Source: Elusimicrobiota bacterium (GTDB lineage Bacteria > Elusimicrobiota > Elusimicrobia > FEN-1173 > JAKLIF01). Taken from it: a stretch of DNA of 64,000 bases. The translations under genes and the position numbers were made by a program. The notes under the pieces were generated by a model. That model had not been told where the DNA came from, did no database searches, and was given only the letters and a program-made list of their open reading frames with translations. The stretch covers positions 1 through 64,000 of the forward strand of contig JAKLIF010000007.1 of assembly GCA_022709755.1 (NCBI GenBank). Direction: 5' to 3'. This document shows, in pieces, positions 7,799-16,723 of the stretch (position 1 is the stretch's first letter; each line of letters starts with the position of its first letter).

Positions 7799-8877
7799 GA
7801 GAGAACACCCCTTTTCTCGCCCAAGACGGATGAAAACCTCTCCCGCTCGGCGTTGAACGACGAATGATTGCTTTCCGTCAATTTCCGCACGGGGAGAAGA
7901 TCGAACGGATCGAGCCCCGTGAACCGATCGGCGGAGCCCCGCGCATCCTCCGACAACTCCCGATAAGCGATGGCCGGGGCCCCGACGGACTCGCAAAACC
8001 GGCGGGCTTTGTCATGCGCGTACAAGCCGATGAACGGCGTCGACACAAGACCCGACAAGAGGAGTCCGTGATACCGCATGCTGACGACGAGGTCATAGGA
8101 AGCGAGGATCTCCGGGATCTGGCGTTCTTCCCCCCACTTTTCCAGACGATGGAGGCCGTTCAGACGCTGAAAAAGTGCCGACAGGAAAGGCATGTCGAGA
8201 GCGGGATGCATCGGGAGGAAACCGAAACTCCACTCCGGATTCCGCTCGAACAAACGGTTTAAAAAATCCGGGAGGGGCGCACTCGACATTTCCCGCCGGT
8301 GAATCGGGCGCAGGATCCAACAGATGCGGCGATCCGCAGAGACGGAGGAACGGTTTTTTTTGACACTCGGGACGGGCCAAAGCCAGACGGGATCCGGGAT
8401 CTGCTTGATCTTGTCCGTTGGAATCGAATGGGCAAAGAACCGGTAAGACTCTTCGTCACGGACCCAGATAAAATCAGCGGAACGGAGGATGGACCGGACG
8501 ATCCGGGCTTCCCATCCCCGTTCGAAACGGGACGTACCCACCGCCAACAGACACGTCCGGCATCGGAAGAGCTTCGCCAGCAGAAACAGACCCAGGTAAT
8601 AGAAGAGACTGAAAAGACTGGTTTGTGATTGGAAAAGTTCTCCCCCGCCCAAGACCAGTAATCGCGCCCGGCGGAACAACGAGGCGATGGCGAGCAGTCC
8701 CCACCGATCCACGCTGGAGACCCCCAATTTGAGAGAGGTCTCCTCCGGTCTGTTCGATAAGACGGTCCACTCATGGTCGGGGAGAGCGATCCTCAACTGG
8801 TCCAAGAGGACCCTGAGGATCATCTCATCTCCCGCGTTGCCGAACCCATAATATCCCGCGATGACGGCGAGGTTCAT
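7795..8877 (-). CDS. csaB: Polysaccharide pyruvyl transferase (CsaB type)
   Basis: CsaB adds ketal-linked pyruvate to cell-wall polysaccharides, which in Gram-positive bacteria creates the binding site for SLH-domain proteins. This 360-residue protein begins LAVIAGYYGFGNAGDEMIL, the classic CsaB start, and has the GGGELFQ, AVGTSRFE and SMRYHGLLLSGLVSTPFIGL segments of the pyruvyl-transferase fold. The start at 8877 overlaps the stop of the DUF5693 gene by four bases. DUF5693-csaB is a pair known from Firmicutes and other phyla. In a diderm the acceptor is unknown; an SLH-anchored outer membrane or S-layer is possible. Confidence 0.93.
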   Translation of the reverse strand: MNLAVIAGYYGFGNAGDEMILRVLLDQLRIALPDHEWTVLSNRPEETSLKLGVSSVDRWGLLAIASLFRRARLLVLGGGELFQSQTSLFSLFYYLGLFLLAKLFRCRTCLLAVGTSRFERGWEARIVRSILRSADFIWVRDEESYRFFAHSIPTDKIKQIPDPVWLWPVPSVKKNRSSVSADRRICWILRPIHRREMSSAPLPDFLNRLFERNPEWSFGFLPMHPALDMPFLSALFQRLNGLHRLEKWGEERQIPEILASYDLVVSMRYHGLLLSGLVSTPFIGLYAHDKARRFCESVGAPAIAYRELSEDARGSADRFTGLDPFDLLPVRKLTESNHSSFNAERERFSSVLGEKRGVLS

Positions 8878-10373
8878 GAGGGAGTTGTCGCGTCCCGTCG
8901 ACGGGCCAGCCGGGCGGTGATGACGATCAGGATCCCGCCGCCGATCGTTCCAAGCACCAACCCATTCAGTGTCCGGACGCAGGAGACGACGAATGGGATG
9001 TGCGCATGACAGAACGTGTTCAGGATGGAGACCTGTCCGACGATCCCCAGGAGGATCAATCCTCGGGAGACGCCCTGATTCCCCGAAGATATTCTCCGGG
9101 ACGAGAGCCATAATCCCAAGATCAAGAGCGGGTGTCCGAAGGCGAATTCCTTGAATCGGGGGCGCACCACGAACCATTTTTCAAGCATTTCCCGGAAACG
9201 TTGCTCTCCTCCCGAGACATGGCCGGGGAGATCGTGTCCGCTTCGGACCAGATAGATCGCCATGACAGCGGCGACCGCCAAAAAGAAGAAAGCCATCTTG
9301 ACCGTGAGCGGTTTTTGCATCAGAGCGTGGATCTCCCGACGGTCATAAAGGATGAGCCCGGCACCGACCAGCGGGAAGAGAAGGGCCGCCTTGACTCCAC
9401 GGAAGAGGGACAGTCCCAGGACGAAATCAGGGGGCGACAGGAGACCCGTCACGATCGTCGATCCGGCCAGCGTGATCAGGGTGAAGACCGCCATCTGTAA
9501 AATCCAATGGGCTCGTCCACGCCTGATCAGGAACAGCCCCACCAAGGGGAAGGAGACAACGACAAGAAAAGAGATCGTCTGTCGGCCAAGGATGGCGCCC
9601 CGGTCCAAAAATTCGGCGCGAGGAGGAGAGACGGGGCCGACCGAAAAACCCTCTCCTTGCAGTCCGGCGACCAGACGAAGAAGGTGGTCCTTGTTCTCTT
9701 CCCAGGAGAGTTGGGGATACAATCGCAGATAGAGGAAACGGATCCCGCGTTCTTTGACGGCGCGGATGAATCGACGCCGGAGAGCGGCGGGGGCGTAGCG
9801 GGCCTGTTCGCTCTCGTCGACGGAATGGGCCCTGATGATCCGTTCCGGGAAACGGTTGACGAGAGCCCGGTTTCCCCATTGGCGGTTGAATTCGATCCAG
9901 GGAAGGTTCCAGGTTGTCTGTTGGACCAGCCGATACAACGGGGAGCTGTCCGGATAACCCCAGACCTGGTCCCCCGCACAGAGCAACGTGCTTATCCTCG
10001 GATAAAAAGCGCCGCCATGAACATCGGCCGGGTTGCCCTGAGGGAACGGATCCGGTTGAGGCCGGAAAGTGATGGACAACTCGTCCGGCCAGGCCGGAGA
10101 CCACCGGTCCCAAAGGAGATCCAGGGATTCGGTTCCATTCCAATAAAGGCTGACGCTCGAAACCCCGGACTGGAGCAGGGATTGGAGTTTTTCACGCACG
10201 GACTCCGTTCGCCCGCCCCCGGCGGCCCAGACATCATCTCCATCGACGCAGAGTTCCACCGTCCGGGTGGATTCGAAACGGATCTTCCTCAACACTGGCG
10301 GCAAAGACGCGGCCACGGACAGCAGAATCAATCCGGTCAGAAGGGGGGTGGCGTGTCGTTGAAGAAAAGACAT
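8874..10373 (-). CDS. DUF5693 family integral membrane protein
   Basis: The 499-residue protein has an N-terminal transmembrane segment (about 9-28), an extracytoplasmic domain of about 240 residues (NADV-type barrel-like region containing AVKERGIRFLYLRLYP) and a C-terminal half with about eight membrane segments. Conserved membrane-domain motifs include LVRSGH, VVRPRFKEFAFGHP and SILNTFCHAHIP, which I recognise from DUF5693 proteins encoded next to csaB. Function is not established; the pairing suggests it supplies or exports the polysaccharide that CsaB modifies. It starts 28 bases after the GT5-like gene and overlaps csaB by four bases. Confidence 0.82.
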   Translation of the reverse strand: MSFLQRHATPLLTGLILLSVAASLPPVLRKIRFESTRTVELCVDGDDVWAAGGGRTESVREKLQSLLQSGVSSVSLYWNGTESLDLLWDRWSPAWPDELSITFRPQPDPFPQGNPADVHGGAFYPRISTLLCAGDQVWGYPDSSPLYRLVQQTTWNLPWIEFNRQWGNRALVNRFPERIIRAHSVDESEQARYAPAALRRRFIRAVKERGIRFLYLRLYPQLSWEENKDHLLRLVAGLQGEGFSVGPVSPPRAEFLDRGAILGRQTISFLVVVSFPLVGLFLIRRGRAHWILQMAVFTLITLAGSTIVTGLLSPPDFVLGLSLFRGVKAALLFPLVGAGLILYDRREIHALMQKPLTVKMAFFFLAVAAVMAIYLVRSGHDLPGHVSGGEQRFREMLEKWFVVRPRFKEFAFGHPLLILGLWLSSRRISSGNQGVSRGLILLGIVGQVSILNTFCHAHIPFVVSCVRTLNGLVLGTIGGGILIVITARLARRRDATTPS

Positions 10374-10401
10374 GAATTTGATCGGGGGAACCGGGGCGAC
10401 G

Positions 10402-11268
10402 TCAGTCCGGACGGGCTATTCGGGACTTCATTTTCTCGAGCGCCGTCTTGTAAATGAGGAGGTAATTCTCCGCGCTCTCCGACCATCCTTCCTCATCGGT
10501 TCCGTTCACGACGGTGGCGCAATCCAGTGAGCGCGATCCGACGACGCCGGCCAGCCCCTGTCCGGTCTCCGGGTGTTCCTGGACATTCTTCCAGAACCCG
10601 AACGTCGGCGACGTCAGAACATCAGCGAAGACCAGACCGGCTTTCAGGAAATTGAATTGGCCATAATATTCCAGTCTCTCCGGCACGTAATCCGACCAGG
10701 GAAACCCCGCATGGAAATGAGTGTTCTTGGGGAAGAGCCCCTGGTTGGCGATGTCGTGGACCGTGTGGACGCTGGCTGTCGGCAGAAAGAACGAATCGAT
10801 CCTGTAGAGGGTGGACAGATAGGCGGGGATCAGGCCGGCATGCCAGTCGTGAGAATGGATGATGTCAGGACGGAAGTCGACGGCCTTGCAGGTCTCCAAG
10901 GCGGCCCGACAGAAGAGGATGAACCGTTCGTCGTTGTCCGGATAGGGCTTTCCGTCAAAACCCTGATAGAGATGATCCCGATCATAATATTTTGGAGAAT
11001 CGACGAAATAAACGGGACACTGGGTGTGACCGCTGATAAATTCCCAGAGACGGATCGTCTCGTATGAATCACCGATGGGAATGAGGCAACGCAGGCCGAG
11101 GGAGCGGAGTTGGTCCTGGAACGCCCCCACCGCCTTGTATTTCGGCAGGACAATCCGGACATCGTGCTGCTTCGCCTTGAGGGATCCCGAGAGGGATCTG
11201 ATGACGTCGGAAAGTCCGCCCGTTCCGCAGAAGGGGGCGCATTCCGAAGCGGCGATTAGGATCTTCAA
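10402..11268 (-). CDS. Stand-alone glycogen-synthase GT5 N-terminal domain
   Basis: The 288-residue product matches only the N-terminal Rossmann domain of GlgA/starch synthase: ILIAASECAPFCGTGGLSDVI, DVRIVLPKY, DNDERFILFCRAAL, DIIHSHDWHAGLIPAY, SVHTVHDIANQG and NFLKAGLVFADV. The C-terminal nucleotide-sugar domain is absent and the protein ends naturally with a short helical tail. The lysine of the KxGG motif that binds ADP-glucose phosphate is replaced (GTGG). It therefore probably does not make glucan alone. The start is a TTG at 11268, overlapping the galT stop (TTGA). Similar short proteins annotated as glycogen/starch synthase occur in other bacteria. A regulatory, scaffolding or partner role is possible; a recently truncated relic is less likely because the reading frame is intact and coupled. 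Confidence 0.8.
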   Translation of the reverse strand: MKILIAASECAPFCGTGGLSDVIRSLSGSLKAKQHDVRIVLPKYKAVGAFQDQLRSLGLRCLIPIGDSYETIRLWEFISGHTQCPVYFVDSPKYYDRDHLYQGFDGKPYPDNDERFILFCRAALETCKAVDFRPDIIHSHDWHAGLIPAYLSTLYRIDSFFLPTASVHTVHDIANQGLFPKNTHFHAGFPWSDYVPERLEYYGQFNFLKAGLVFADVLTSPTFGFWKNVQEHPETGQGLAGVVGSRSLDCATVVNGTDEEGWSESAENYLLIYKTALEKMKSRIARPD

Positions 11269-12269
11269 AGCAGGTTTTCGATCTCCCGCAGGCTCTTGGT
11301 GGCGTATTCCGGAGAGGTCGGGTTGATGTAGAATCCCGATCCCCATTCGAAACCGGCCGTCTTGGTGAGTTTCGGCATGATCTCGATGTGCCAATGATAG
11401 AACTCGCAGGGAGGCTGTTTGAGGGGCGAGTTATGAAGGATGAAATTATAAGGAGGGCCGTCCAGCACCCGTTCCAGACGGTTCAGAACGCTCTTCATCA
11501 ACCGGCCCAGGTTGTTCACCTCGGATTTCTGGATGTCCTCGAAGTGGGAATCGTGTTTCTTGGGGAGGACGGAAATCTCGAAGGGGAAGCGGCTGGCGAA
11601 CGGCGAGATGGCGATGAAATCCTGATTCTCGTCGACCACGCGGACGTTCTGTTGTTGTTCCTGCCGGATGATGTCGCAATAGATGCAACGTTCCTTGTAA
11701 TCGAAATACCGCTGAGCACCGACGATCTCCTGTCTCACGCGGATCGGGACCATCGGCGTCGCGATCAACTGCGAGTGAGAGTGTAACAGGCTGGCGCCGG
11801 CCACGGAACCCCGGTTTTTAAAGATGAGGACGTATTGGAGGCGCGGGTCCTTCTGAAGGTCGACGATCCTGTCCCGATAGGCCCAGAACACGTCCTGGAT
11901 CTTATCGTCGTCCAGTTGGGCGAGCGATTTGGTATGGTCCGGCGTTTCGACGATGACCTCATGGGCGCCCAGACCGTCCATCCGGTCATAGAGACCCTCG
12001 GCGGATCTGTTCAGCTGCCCCTCGATCTGGAGGACCGGAAACTTATTCGGGATGACTCGCAGCCACCATCCGCTCTCGTTGCTCTTCTGTCCCCGCGGCC
12101 GGTAGGCCATGATTTCAGGCGGGGTCTTCTCCTCGTTTCCGGGGCAGAAGGGACAGGGAATGGATCCCTGATTGTCCTTATCGTGTCCAAAGTCGCTGGG
12201 GCGCTTGCCGCGTTCCGTCGATATGATGATCCATCGCCCGATGATGGGATCCCGTCTAATTTCTGGCAA
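11265..12269 (-). CDS. galT: Galactose-1-phosphate uridylyltransferase
   Basis: GalT exchanges UMP between UDP-glucose and galactose-1-phosphate; family members also act as nucleotide-sugar or ADP-glucose-type transferases. The 334-residue protein has the HIT-like active site HSHSQ (163-167), zinc-type cysteines CPFC (39-42) and CIYC (195-198), and RVIPNKFP and HWHIEIMPK. The start is TTG with AGGAGG eight bases upstream, and a good promoter lies about 40 bases further up. Located between glgE and the GT5-like gene and without galK or galE, it may serve the glycogen module rather than the Leloir pathway; that is inference from context. Confidence 0.93.
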   Translation of the reverse strand: MPEIRRDPIIGRWIIISTERGKRPSDFGHDKDNQGSIPCPFCPGNEEKTPPEIMAYRPRGQKSNESGWWLRVIPNKFPVLQIEGQLNRSAEGLYDRMDGLGAHEVIVETPDHTKSLAQLDDDKIQDVFWAYRDRIVDLQKDPRLQYVLIFKNRGSVAGASLLHSHSQLIATPMVPIRVRQEIVGAQRYFDYKERCIYCDIIRQEQQQNVRVVDENQDFIAISPFASRFPFEISVLPKKHDSHFEDIQKSEVNNLGRLMKSVLNRLERVLDGPPYNFILHNSPLKQPPCEFYHWHIEIMPKLTKTAGFEWGSGFYINPTSPEYATKSLREIENLL

Positions 12270-12307
12270 TGTGATGTCCTCCTCGTGGATGATTGATATT
12301 CCGCCTT

Positions 12308-12336
12308 ATTGTACCTGCTTCAGAACGGAGTGACAA
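12308..12336 (-). promoter_or_regulatory. Promoter upstream of galT
   Basis: TTGTCA (12336-12331) and TACAAT (12313-12308) are separated by exactly 17 bases, five of six matches in each box. It lies in the 87-base gap between glgE and galT, so galT and the downstream genes can be expressed separately from glgM-glgE. Confidence 0.7.
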
Positions 12337-12356
12337 GGGGAAATGAGCCGTCCGTC

Positions 12357-14111
12357 TCAAGAACCGCCGTAGACGTCGTAGTCGTCCTCGGTGCCTGTCC
12401 ATCGTTTGATCCGGTATATCTGGACGGGCTCCTTCTGGGGGTCCAGCGTCACCGTGTGGCTTTCCCCCTTCCAGAGGTGTCTCCGGCCGGTCAGAAGTTC
12501 TTCCACGCGGAAGACCTCGTTGGGGTGCATCCGGAGCTGTCCGGTGGGCAAGCGGATGGACGACTCGTGGGAATGGAACGGATCCAGATTGACCGCCACG
12601 AAGATGTTACTCTTCCCATCCGGCGCGATCTTCCCATAGAACAGGACGTTATCGTTGTCGGCCGGGAAGAACGTCAGGTGCTGGGACGTTTGGAGGAGCG
12701 GGTTATCCCGGCGAATCTTGTTCAGCTTCGTGATATAGTCCTTGATGTTCCCCTTCCGGTCCCAATCCCACACCTTGAACTCATATTTCTCGGAGTTCAG
12801 ATACTCTTCCTTCCCCGGGATGGCGGTGTTTTCGCACAGTTCGAACCCGTTGTAGATCCCATACAGGGGCGATAACGTAGCCGCCAGCGCGGCACGGATC
12901 TTGAAGTTCGGGCGGCCGCCGGTCTGCAGGGCCGCCGGGAGGATATCCGGCGTGTTGGTGAAGAAGTTCCCCTGGAAATACTCTTTCATGTCCGATTGGG
13001 TCAGCTCCGTGAGATATTCCGTCAATTCCCACTTGGTGTTGCGCCAGGTGAAATACGTGTAGGATTGGGTGTATCCCGCCTTGGCGAGAACCCGCATCAT
13101 CTTGGGTTTCGTGAAGGCTTCCGACAGGAACACGGTCTCCGGCCATTGACGTTTGATGTCCCTGATCAGCCAGTTCCAGAAATAGACCGGTTTGGTATGA
13201 GGGTTATCCACGCGGAATGTCTTGACGCCCTTCTTGATCCAAAACTCGAAGATGCTCCTCAATTCATCCCACAGCGCCTTCCAATCCTTCGAATAGAAAT
13301 TGAAGGGGTAAATGTCCTCGTATTTCTTGGGCGGGTTTTCCGCGAACTTAATCGTCCCGTCCTTCTCCCTGTAGAACCAGTCGGGATGAGCCTTCACGTA
13401 GGGATGGTCCGGGGAGCAGGTCAGCACGATATCCAGGGCCACATCCATCCCCTGGGAGTTCGCCTTTTTGACGAAGTGTTCGAATTCCTTCATCGTGCCG
13501 AGGGAAGGCTCAACGGCCTTATGGCCGCCGTCTTCGTTGCCGACGGCATAGGGGCATCCCGGGTCGTTGGGGCCCGCCTTCAACGCGTTGTTACGTCCTT
13601 TGCGGTTGGTCCTCCCGATGGGGTGAATGGGCGTCAAGTAGACCACATCGAAGCCCATTCCACGGATCTCCGGGAGGCGTTTCTCCATGTCTTTGAACGT
13701 GGCGCTCTGTCCGTCGATGGTTCCCTGAGACCGGGGCCACATCTCATACCAGGCGGCGGTGCAGGCCCGCTCCCGTTCAGCGACCACTTCGAGAGTACGG
13801 TCGTATCGGGTCACTAATTTCTTGTCATGGATCGGATACGCTTCGATCGTGTATTCATACACGGCATTCTCTTTGAGCGTAAACTGTCCACCCCAGCGGT
13901 CGTTGTCGATGAAGGTCATGGGGGTCGTTTTCCACGCCTTCTCACCGAGCCGGCGGTAAAGCAGATGGGACGAGATCGGGTCGTGGCCGTCCTTGAAGAT
14001 GTCGGCATAGACTTCGAAAACGTCTCCCTCGCGTCGTTTGACGGCGTATCGCCCGCTGTCCAATTCCGGGTAGACACCTTCGATCGTGATGGATTTCCAA
14101 GGCAGTTTCAT
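12357..14111 (-). CDS. glgE: Alpha-1,4-glucan:maltose-1-phosphate maltosyltransferase GlgE
   Basis: GlgE (GH13_3) extends alpha-1,4-glucans using maltose-1-phosphate. The 584-residue protein has the GlgE hallmarks FDVVYLTPIHPIG (154-166), KTFRVDNPHTKPV with nucleophile D302, and FLSEAFTKPKMM with acid/base E331. The 29-residue interval equals that of Streptomyces GlgE (D394/E423). N-terminal residues 1-115 form the family's beta-sandwich domain, shorter than in actinobacteria (usual length about 660). The C-terminal beta domain is present. AGAGG upstream supports the start. It follows glgM by 42 bases, completing a GlgM-GlgE route from ADP-glucose. A glgB branching enzyme is not in the window. 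Confidence 0.94.
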   Translation of the reverse strand: MKLPWKSITIEGVYPELDSGRYAVKRREGDVFEVYADIFKDGHDPISSHLLYRRLGEKAWKTTPMTFIDNDRWGGQFTLKENAVYEYTIEAYPIHDKKLVTRYDRTLEVVAERERACTAAWYEMWPRSQGTIDGQSATFKDMEKRLPEIRGMGFDVVYLTPIHPIGRTNRKGRNNALKAGPNDPGCPYAVGNEDGGHKAVEPSLGTMKEFEHFVKKANSQGMDVALDIVLTCSPDHPYVKAHPDWFYREKDGTIKFAENPPKKYEDIYPFNFYSKDWKALWDELRSIFEFWIKKGVKTFRVDNPHTKPVYFWNWLIRDIKRQWPETVFLSEAFTKPKMMRVLAKAGYTQSYTYFTWRNTKWELTEYLTELTQSDMKEYFQGNFFTNTPDILPAALQTGGRPNFKIRAALAATLSPLYGIYNGFELCENTAIPGKEEYLNSEKYEFKVWDWDRKGNIKDYITKLNKIRRDNPLLQTSQHLTFFPADNDNVLFYGKIAPDGKSNIFVAVNLDPFHSHESSIRLPTGQLRMHPNEVFRVEELLTGRRHLWKGESHTVTLDPQKEPVQIYRIKRWTGTEDDYDVYGGS

Positions 14112-14153
14112 AATGTCCTCTCTTTTGTTTGATCGGGGCTTTCCCCGACGCCT

Positions 14154-15356
14154 TCAGCGTCGAAGAAGGTCGTGGTATAGGGAATGGGTCCGTTTCGCGA
14201 TGGCCGCCCAGCTGAAATGGTCCAGCACGCGGGCGCGGCCGGCTTTGCCCATCCGCACGGCGAGCCCCGGCGTCAGGGCCACCCGGTTGATGGCGGAGGC
14301 CAGATCGCGTGAAAATCCGGCGGGGTTCACCGGTTCGAACGGACTGGTCTTATGTTGGGCCATCTTCACCAGCAGCCCGGTCTTTCCGGGTTGGACGACC
14401 TCGCAGATCCCTCCGACGGCGCTGGCCACCACCGGGACCTCGCAGGACATGGCCTCGAGGTTGATGATCCCGAACGGCTCGTAGATGGACGGACAACAAA
14501 AAACCGTCGACGCCGAATAGAGCTGGATCAGCGTTTTCTTGTCGACCATCTCGTTGATCCAGACGATGTTGTTCCGGCCTCTGTTCATCTTTTGGATGGC
14601 CGCCCGCGTCTCCCGGGCGATCTCCGGAGTGTCCGGAGAGCTGGCGCACAGGACGATTTGGAGGCGCGGATCGATCGAGGGGATCGCATTGAGAAGATGC
14701 CGGATGCCTTTCTGGCGCGTGATGCGCCCGACGAAAAGAACGTTGGGGGAACGGATCCCGTACCGACGGATGACGGGCGAGGGGTCACACTTCCTGAACT
14801 CGTCGGGATCGATCCCGTTATGGATCACGTGGATGCGCCGGGACTCCACATCGAACAGCCGGAGGAGGTCCTGCTTCATGCTTCCCGAGACCGCGATGAG
14901 GGCGTCGGCGGATTCCAGGGCCTGTTTTTCCACCCAGCTGGACATGTCGTACCCTCGGCCGAGTTGTTCCCTTTTCCAAGGGCGGAGCGGTTCCAGCGAG
15001 TGTGTGGTGATCACCAGCGGGATCCCATAACAGTTCTTGATGAGGATCCCCCCCAGATGGGTGTACCAGGTATGACAATGGACGATGTCGGCGTCGGTGT
15101 CCCGGGCCGCGAAACGAACGCAGCGTTCGAAGGATTGAAGGGGCGATTTCAAGAGCGACGGACAACCCGCATAAATCTCCCGGAGAACGGGGAAACCCGT
15201 CACGCGGAGCCGGGGAGATCGCGCCCGTTGAGTCCCGAAACAGCGCACATCCATCTCCATGAGGCGGCTGAGTTCCCGGCTGAGATATTCGACGTGAATC
15301 CCGGCTCCACCGTACACGTGGGGTGGATACTCGTTCGTCAAGAACAACGCTTTCAT
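14154..15356 (-). CDS. glgM: GT4 glycosyltransferase, GlgM-type maltose-1-phosphate/glycogen synthase
   Basis: The 400-residue GT-B protein begins LFLTNEYPPHVYGGAGIHVEYLSREL, carries DIVHCHTWYTHLGG, VHVIHNGIDPDEF, NVLFVGRITRQKG and the EX7E motif EPFGIINLEA, and matches the actinobacterial-type glycogen synthase family. In that family GlgM condenses ADP-glucose with glucose-1-phosphate to maltose-1-phosphate, the substrate of GlgE, and can also elongate glucan. The direct neighbourhood with glgE strongly favours this role. It starts four bases after scpB, with no clear ribosome site, so translation may depend on coupling. Confidence 0.9.
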   Translation of the reverse strand: MKALFLTNEYPPHVYGGAGIHVEYLSRELSRLMEMDVRCFGTQRARSPRLRVTGFPVLREIYAGCPSLLKSPLQSFERCVRFAARDTDADIVHCHTWYTHLGGILIKNCYGIPLVITTHSLEPLRPWKREQLGRGYDMSSWVEKQALESADALIAVSGSMKQDLLRLFDVESRRIHVIHNGIDPDEFRKCDPSPVIRRYGIRSPNVLFVGRITRQKGIRHLLNAIPSIDPRLQIVLCASSPDTPEIARETRAAIQKMNRGRNNIVWINEMVDKKTLIQLYSASTVFCCPSIYEPFGIINLEAMSCEVPVVASAVGGICEVVQPGKTGLLVKMAQHKTSPFEPVNPAGFSRDLASAINRVALTPGLAVRMGKAGRARVLDHFSWAAIAKRTHSLYHDLLRR

Positions 15357-15360
15357 GGGA

Positions 15361-15975
15361 TCAGGAGGCGGGCTCCGCGGGAGGCGCGTCGGGAGACGTC
15401 GACGGAGCGGTGTCGGGAGAACCGGGCCCGGGTGACACGGTGTCGTCGGGCGGGATGAGTTCCTCCAGCCGGGGCAGGTCGTTCAGGGTCTTCAGACCGA
15501 ATTGGCGCATGAAATCGATGGTCGTCCCGTAGAGGAGCGGCCGTCCGAGAGTTTCTTTCCGTCCCATGATCTTCACGAATTTCCGTTCCAGGAGGGTCTC
15601 GAGCACACCCGTCACCTCGACTCCGCGGATCTCTTCGATCTCTCCCCGGGTGATCGGCTGCTTGTAGGCGATGATGGACAAGGTCTCCATGGCGGAGATG
15701 GACAGGCGGAGAGTGGTCTTTTCCTTGAAGAGGCGGCGGACCCAGGTGCTGTAGGCCGCGCGCGACGCCATCTGATACCCGTTGGCCACGGCCATGACCT
15801 GCATGGGGGATTCCCGCTGGTCTAGTTCGCGACCGATCTCGGCGATCAATTCGGCGACCGCCTCGTCGGAAGTATAGTCGTCGCCGAGGATGGATTTAAA
15901 ATCGGACTTTTGAAGCGGCCTGTCCGACATCCAGAGCAACAATTCCAGAATCTTCTTAATTTGAGGGTTGTCCAT
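15361..15975 (-). CDS. scpB: Segregation and condensation protein B
   Basis: ScpB is the winged-helix kleisin-interacting subunit of the Smc-ScpAB condensin. The protein of 204 residues (from ATG 15975) has two winged-helix domains, the conserved LSISAMETLSIIAYKQPITRGEIEEIRGVEV core, ERKFVKIMGRKETLGRPLLYGTT, and a Pro/Ser/Thr-rich acidic tail. An in-frame ATG at 16008 would add eleven residues; I prefer 15975 because MDNPQIKKILELLLW matches the usual N-terminus. It overlaps the scpA end by 20 bases. smc is not in the window. Confidence 0.94.
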   Translation of the reverse strand: MDNPQIKKILELLLWMSDRPLQKSDFKSILGDDYTSDEAVAELIAEIGRELDQRESPMQVMAVANGYQMASRAAYSTWVRRLFKEKTTLRLSISAMETLSIIAYKQPITRGEIEEIRGVEVTGVLETLLERKFVKIMGRKETLGRPLLYGTTIDFMRQFGLKTLNDLPRLEELIPPDDTVSPGPGSPDTAPSTSPDAPPAEPAS

Positions 15976-16723
15976 CGGTGAGGGGAAGCGTCTCCTGGTT
16001 TGTATCAAACATCTCTTCCGTAGCTTTGAGGACGCGGATCTCTCCGAAGACCTCGACCTGGCGCGCCACGATCTGCTTGAGCCGGATCAATTCCAGGAGA
16101 GCCAAAAAACACATGATCATCCCGTGGCGGGTCTTTTCCCTTGAAAAGATCTCACGGAAGGTGACCTGGGGATTGGTCTCCAGGAACGAGAGGAGGTCCC
16201 GGATCTTGACTTCGACAGGGATCTCCTGAAAGATGATCTCCTGGACGTTCTCTTTGAGTTCGGAGAGGACTTGTTTGAACGCCGCGATGAGGTCGAACAT
16301 GGTGGCGTCGAGGGTGTAATCATCCTCCGTGAAAACGGGGGATCCCTTGTAGTGGACGTCCTTGTAAAGGTCCAATCGCTTCCCGAGTTCTTTGGCCGCC
16401 TCTTTGTACCGCTGATACTCCAAAAGTTTATTGACGAGTTCCGCGCGGGGGTCAGGCCCCTCGTTCCCCTCCGACGACGGCGCGGGCAGGAGCATGCGCG
16501 CCTTGACCTGCATGAGGGTGGACGCCATCACCAGGAACTCCCCCGCCACTTCCAGACTGAGTTCTTTGATGATGTCCAGATACGCCAGATACTCCGCCGT
16601 GATCTGGGCGATGGGGATGTCGTAGATGTCGAGGTCGTTGCGCTGGATCAAATAGAGAAGGAGATCGAGCGGTCCCTCGAAGATGTCCAGATTGACGTCC
16701 CAGTTCTTTTGCTGCAAAACCAT
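15956..16723 (-). CDS. scpA: Segregation and condensation protein A
   Basis: ScpA is the kleisin bridging the Smc heads. The 255-residue protein begins NLDIFEGPLDLLLYLIQRNDLDIYDIPIAQIT, the diagnostic N-terminal motif, followed by EVAGEFLVMASTLMQVKARMLLP, and ends with the winged-helix ALLELIRLKQIVARQ region. Length is typical. Its ATG overlaps the trpS stop by one base (TGATG), and scpB overlaps its end, so trpS-scpA-scpB are translationally coupled. Confidence 0.96.
   Translation of the reverse strand: MVLQQKNWDVNLDIFEGPLDLLLYLIQRNDLDIYDIPIAQITAEYLAYLDIIKELSLEVAGEFLVMASTLMQVKARMLLPAPSSEGNEGPDPRAELVNKLLEYQRYKEAAKELGKRLDLYKDVHYKGSPVFTEDDYTLDATMFDLIAAFKQVLSELKENVQEIIFQEIPVEVKIRDLLSFLETNPQVTFREIFSREKTRHGMIMCFLALLELIRLKQIVARQVEVFGEIRVLKATEEMFDTNQETLPLTDGQPSN

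Noticed and set aside
7799-7996. N-terminal extension of ftsX by 66 codons
   Set aside because: The extension lies inside csaB, is Arg-rich and not FtsX-like; the ATGA overlap gives a better start. Similar extensions of csaB, trpS, truB, rbfA and the DUF2723 genes were trimmed for the same reason.
14352-15458. 368-codon plus-strand frame
   Set aside because: Antisense to glgM and running into scpB; no recognisable protein features.
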